Both the position numbers and the translations under genes were made by a program. The notes beneath the pieces are model-generated. The model was not told the origin of the DNA. It was given only the letters and a program-made list of their open reading frames with translations, and made no database searches. A DNA stretch of 6,361 nt from Candidatus Kuenenia stuttgartensis. Lineage in GTDB: Bacteria > Bacteroidota > Bacteroidia > Flavobacteriales_D > Crocinitomicaceae. Position 1 is the stretch's first letter. Every line of letters starts with the position of its first letter. The DNA is taken from positions 1-6,361 of the forward strand of contig CALPRR020000147.1 in the NCBI GenBank assembly GCA_943326025.2. Reading direction: 5' to 3'. Shown here in pieces: positions 5,579-6,361 of this stretch.

Positions 5579-6361
5579 ATGAAGAATCTAATCTTTTTAA
5601 CGCTAATTACATTTATTGCTTTTTCTGCAACATCACAAAGTTACTGGCAACAAGAGGTAAATTATAAAATAGATGTAAAACTAGACGATTCAAAACATGA
5701 ATTAACTGCTTTTGAAGAATTTGAATACATCAATAATTCACCAAATCAATTGGATTTCTTGTACATTCATTTATGGCCAAATGCTTATCAAAATGAGAAA
5801 ACGGCTTTGGGGAAACAACAGTGGAACTCTGGAGAAATGTTATTGAAATATGGTGATGATAGTTTAAAAGGAAATATTTCAGGATTAGATTTTAAAATTA
5901 ATGGTGAAGCTGTTAAATGGGAATTAGATCCAAAGTACATAGATATTTGTAAATTGATATTGAAAACACCTTTATTACCAGGTCAACGTTTAACTGTTTC
6001 AACACCTTTTAAAGTTAAGATTCCTTCTGGTGAAATTTCTCGTTTAGGACATGTTGGTCAGTCGTATCAAATAACTCAATGGTATCCTAAACCAGCTGTT
6101 TATGATAAAAATGGTTGGAACCCAATTCCATACTTGAATCAAGGAGAATTTTATTCAGAATTTGGATCGTTTGATGTGAGTATTACATTGCCAAAGAATT
6201 ATGTTTTAGGAGCGACAGGAGATTGCCAAACAACTTCAGAAATTGAGTTCTTAACTGATTTGGCTTTAAAAACAAGATTGAAATTTGAAAATGGAGAATT
6301 AAATGAAGGACGAAAAGAAAATATGAATTTTCCAGTTTCATCAACCGAATATAAAACAGTA
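5579..6361 (+). CDS. Secreted M1-family metallopeptidase (aminopeptidase N-like), N-terminal part, truncated by window end
   Basis: The frame runs from ATG 5579 to the last base, giving 261 codons without a stop. Residues 1-20 form a signal peptide, probably cut in SATSQ|SYW or close by. The mature protein starts with YWQQEVNY (22-29), then a beta-rich region with FEYINNSPNQLDFLYIHLWPNAY (48-70), RLGHVGQSY (155-163), QWYPKPAVYDKNGW (167-180) and VLGATGD (209-215). This series is characteristic of the N-terminal domain of Bacteroidota M1 metallopeptidases, which trim peptides in or outside the periplasm. The zinc site (HExxH and the downstream Glu) and the GxMEN-type exopeptidase motif would lie beyond the window, so catalytic competence cannot be judged. 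The gene appears to be a separate transcription unit with its own promoter, placed after a terminator. It has no evident link to the upstream genes. Confidence 0.85.
   Translation, partial: MKNLIFLTLITFIAFSATSQSYWQQEVNYKIDVKLDDSKHELTAFEEFEYINNSPNQLDFLYIHLWPNAYQNEKTALGKQQWNSGEMLLKYGDDSLKGNISGLDFKINGEAVKWELDPKYIDICKLILKTPLLPGQRLTVSTPFKVKIPSGEISRLGHVGQSYQITQWYPKPAVYDKNGWNPIPYLNQGEFYSEFGSFDVSITLPKNYVLGATGDCQTTSEIEFLTDLALKTRLKFENGELNEGRKENMNFPVSSTEYKTV

Overview
The window looks like chromosomal DNA of a Bacteroidota bacterium, most likely of the Flavobacteriia type. The evidence is strongly A+T-rich sequence, absence of clear Shine-Dalgarno sites, a perfect TAnnTTTG-type -7 box, signal peptides ending in FG|QK or TS|QS, and a protein set (S23-type four-helix bundle protein, DUF4369/DUF5106 thioredoxin-like proteins, secreted M1 peptidase) typical of that phylum. 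Genus cannot be decided from what is visible. All genes lie on the + strand, no non-coding gap exceeds about 105 bases, and no RNA genes, insertion sequences or CRISPR arrays were seen.

Layout. (1) Positions 1-357 hold the 3' part of a four-helix bundle protein gene whose start lies upstream of the window; it is followed by a short, degenerate 7-bp-periodic repeat. (2) Positions 433-2259 hold a two-gene ABC transporter operon with a 3-bp gap: a MacB/LolD-like ATPase with unusual nucleotide-site residues, and a four-TM FtsX/MacB-type permease with a large extracytoplasmic domain. (3) Positions 2346-5476 hold two tandem, gaplessly alignable paralogues (about 59% identical by hand count), each a secreted protein with a DUF4369-like N-terminal domain, a helical linker, a DUF5106-like middle domain and a C-terminal TlpA/thioredoxin-like domain with a CGHC active site. 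A Bacteroidota-type promoter precedes the first copy, and a good intrinsic terminator follows the second. (4) From 5579 to the window end is the first 261 codons of a secreted M1-family metallopeptidase, transcribed from its own probable promoter just after that terminator.

How the genes work together. The ATPase and permease clearly form one transporter, probably acting on an envelope or periplasmic substrate. The two thioredoxin-like proteins are predicted to be exported thiol-disulfide enzymes with related but diverged roles. Nothing in the sequence ties the transporter, the thioredoxin pair and the peptidase into one pathway. I see no strong evidence for a wholly new system. The items most worth a second look are the old tandem duplication with its differing cysteine sets, the atypical ATPase site, and a dyad overlapping the promoter of the thioredoxin pair.
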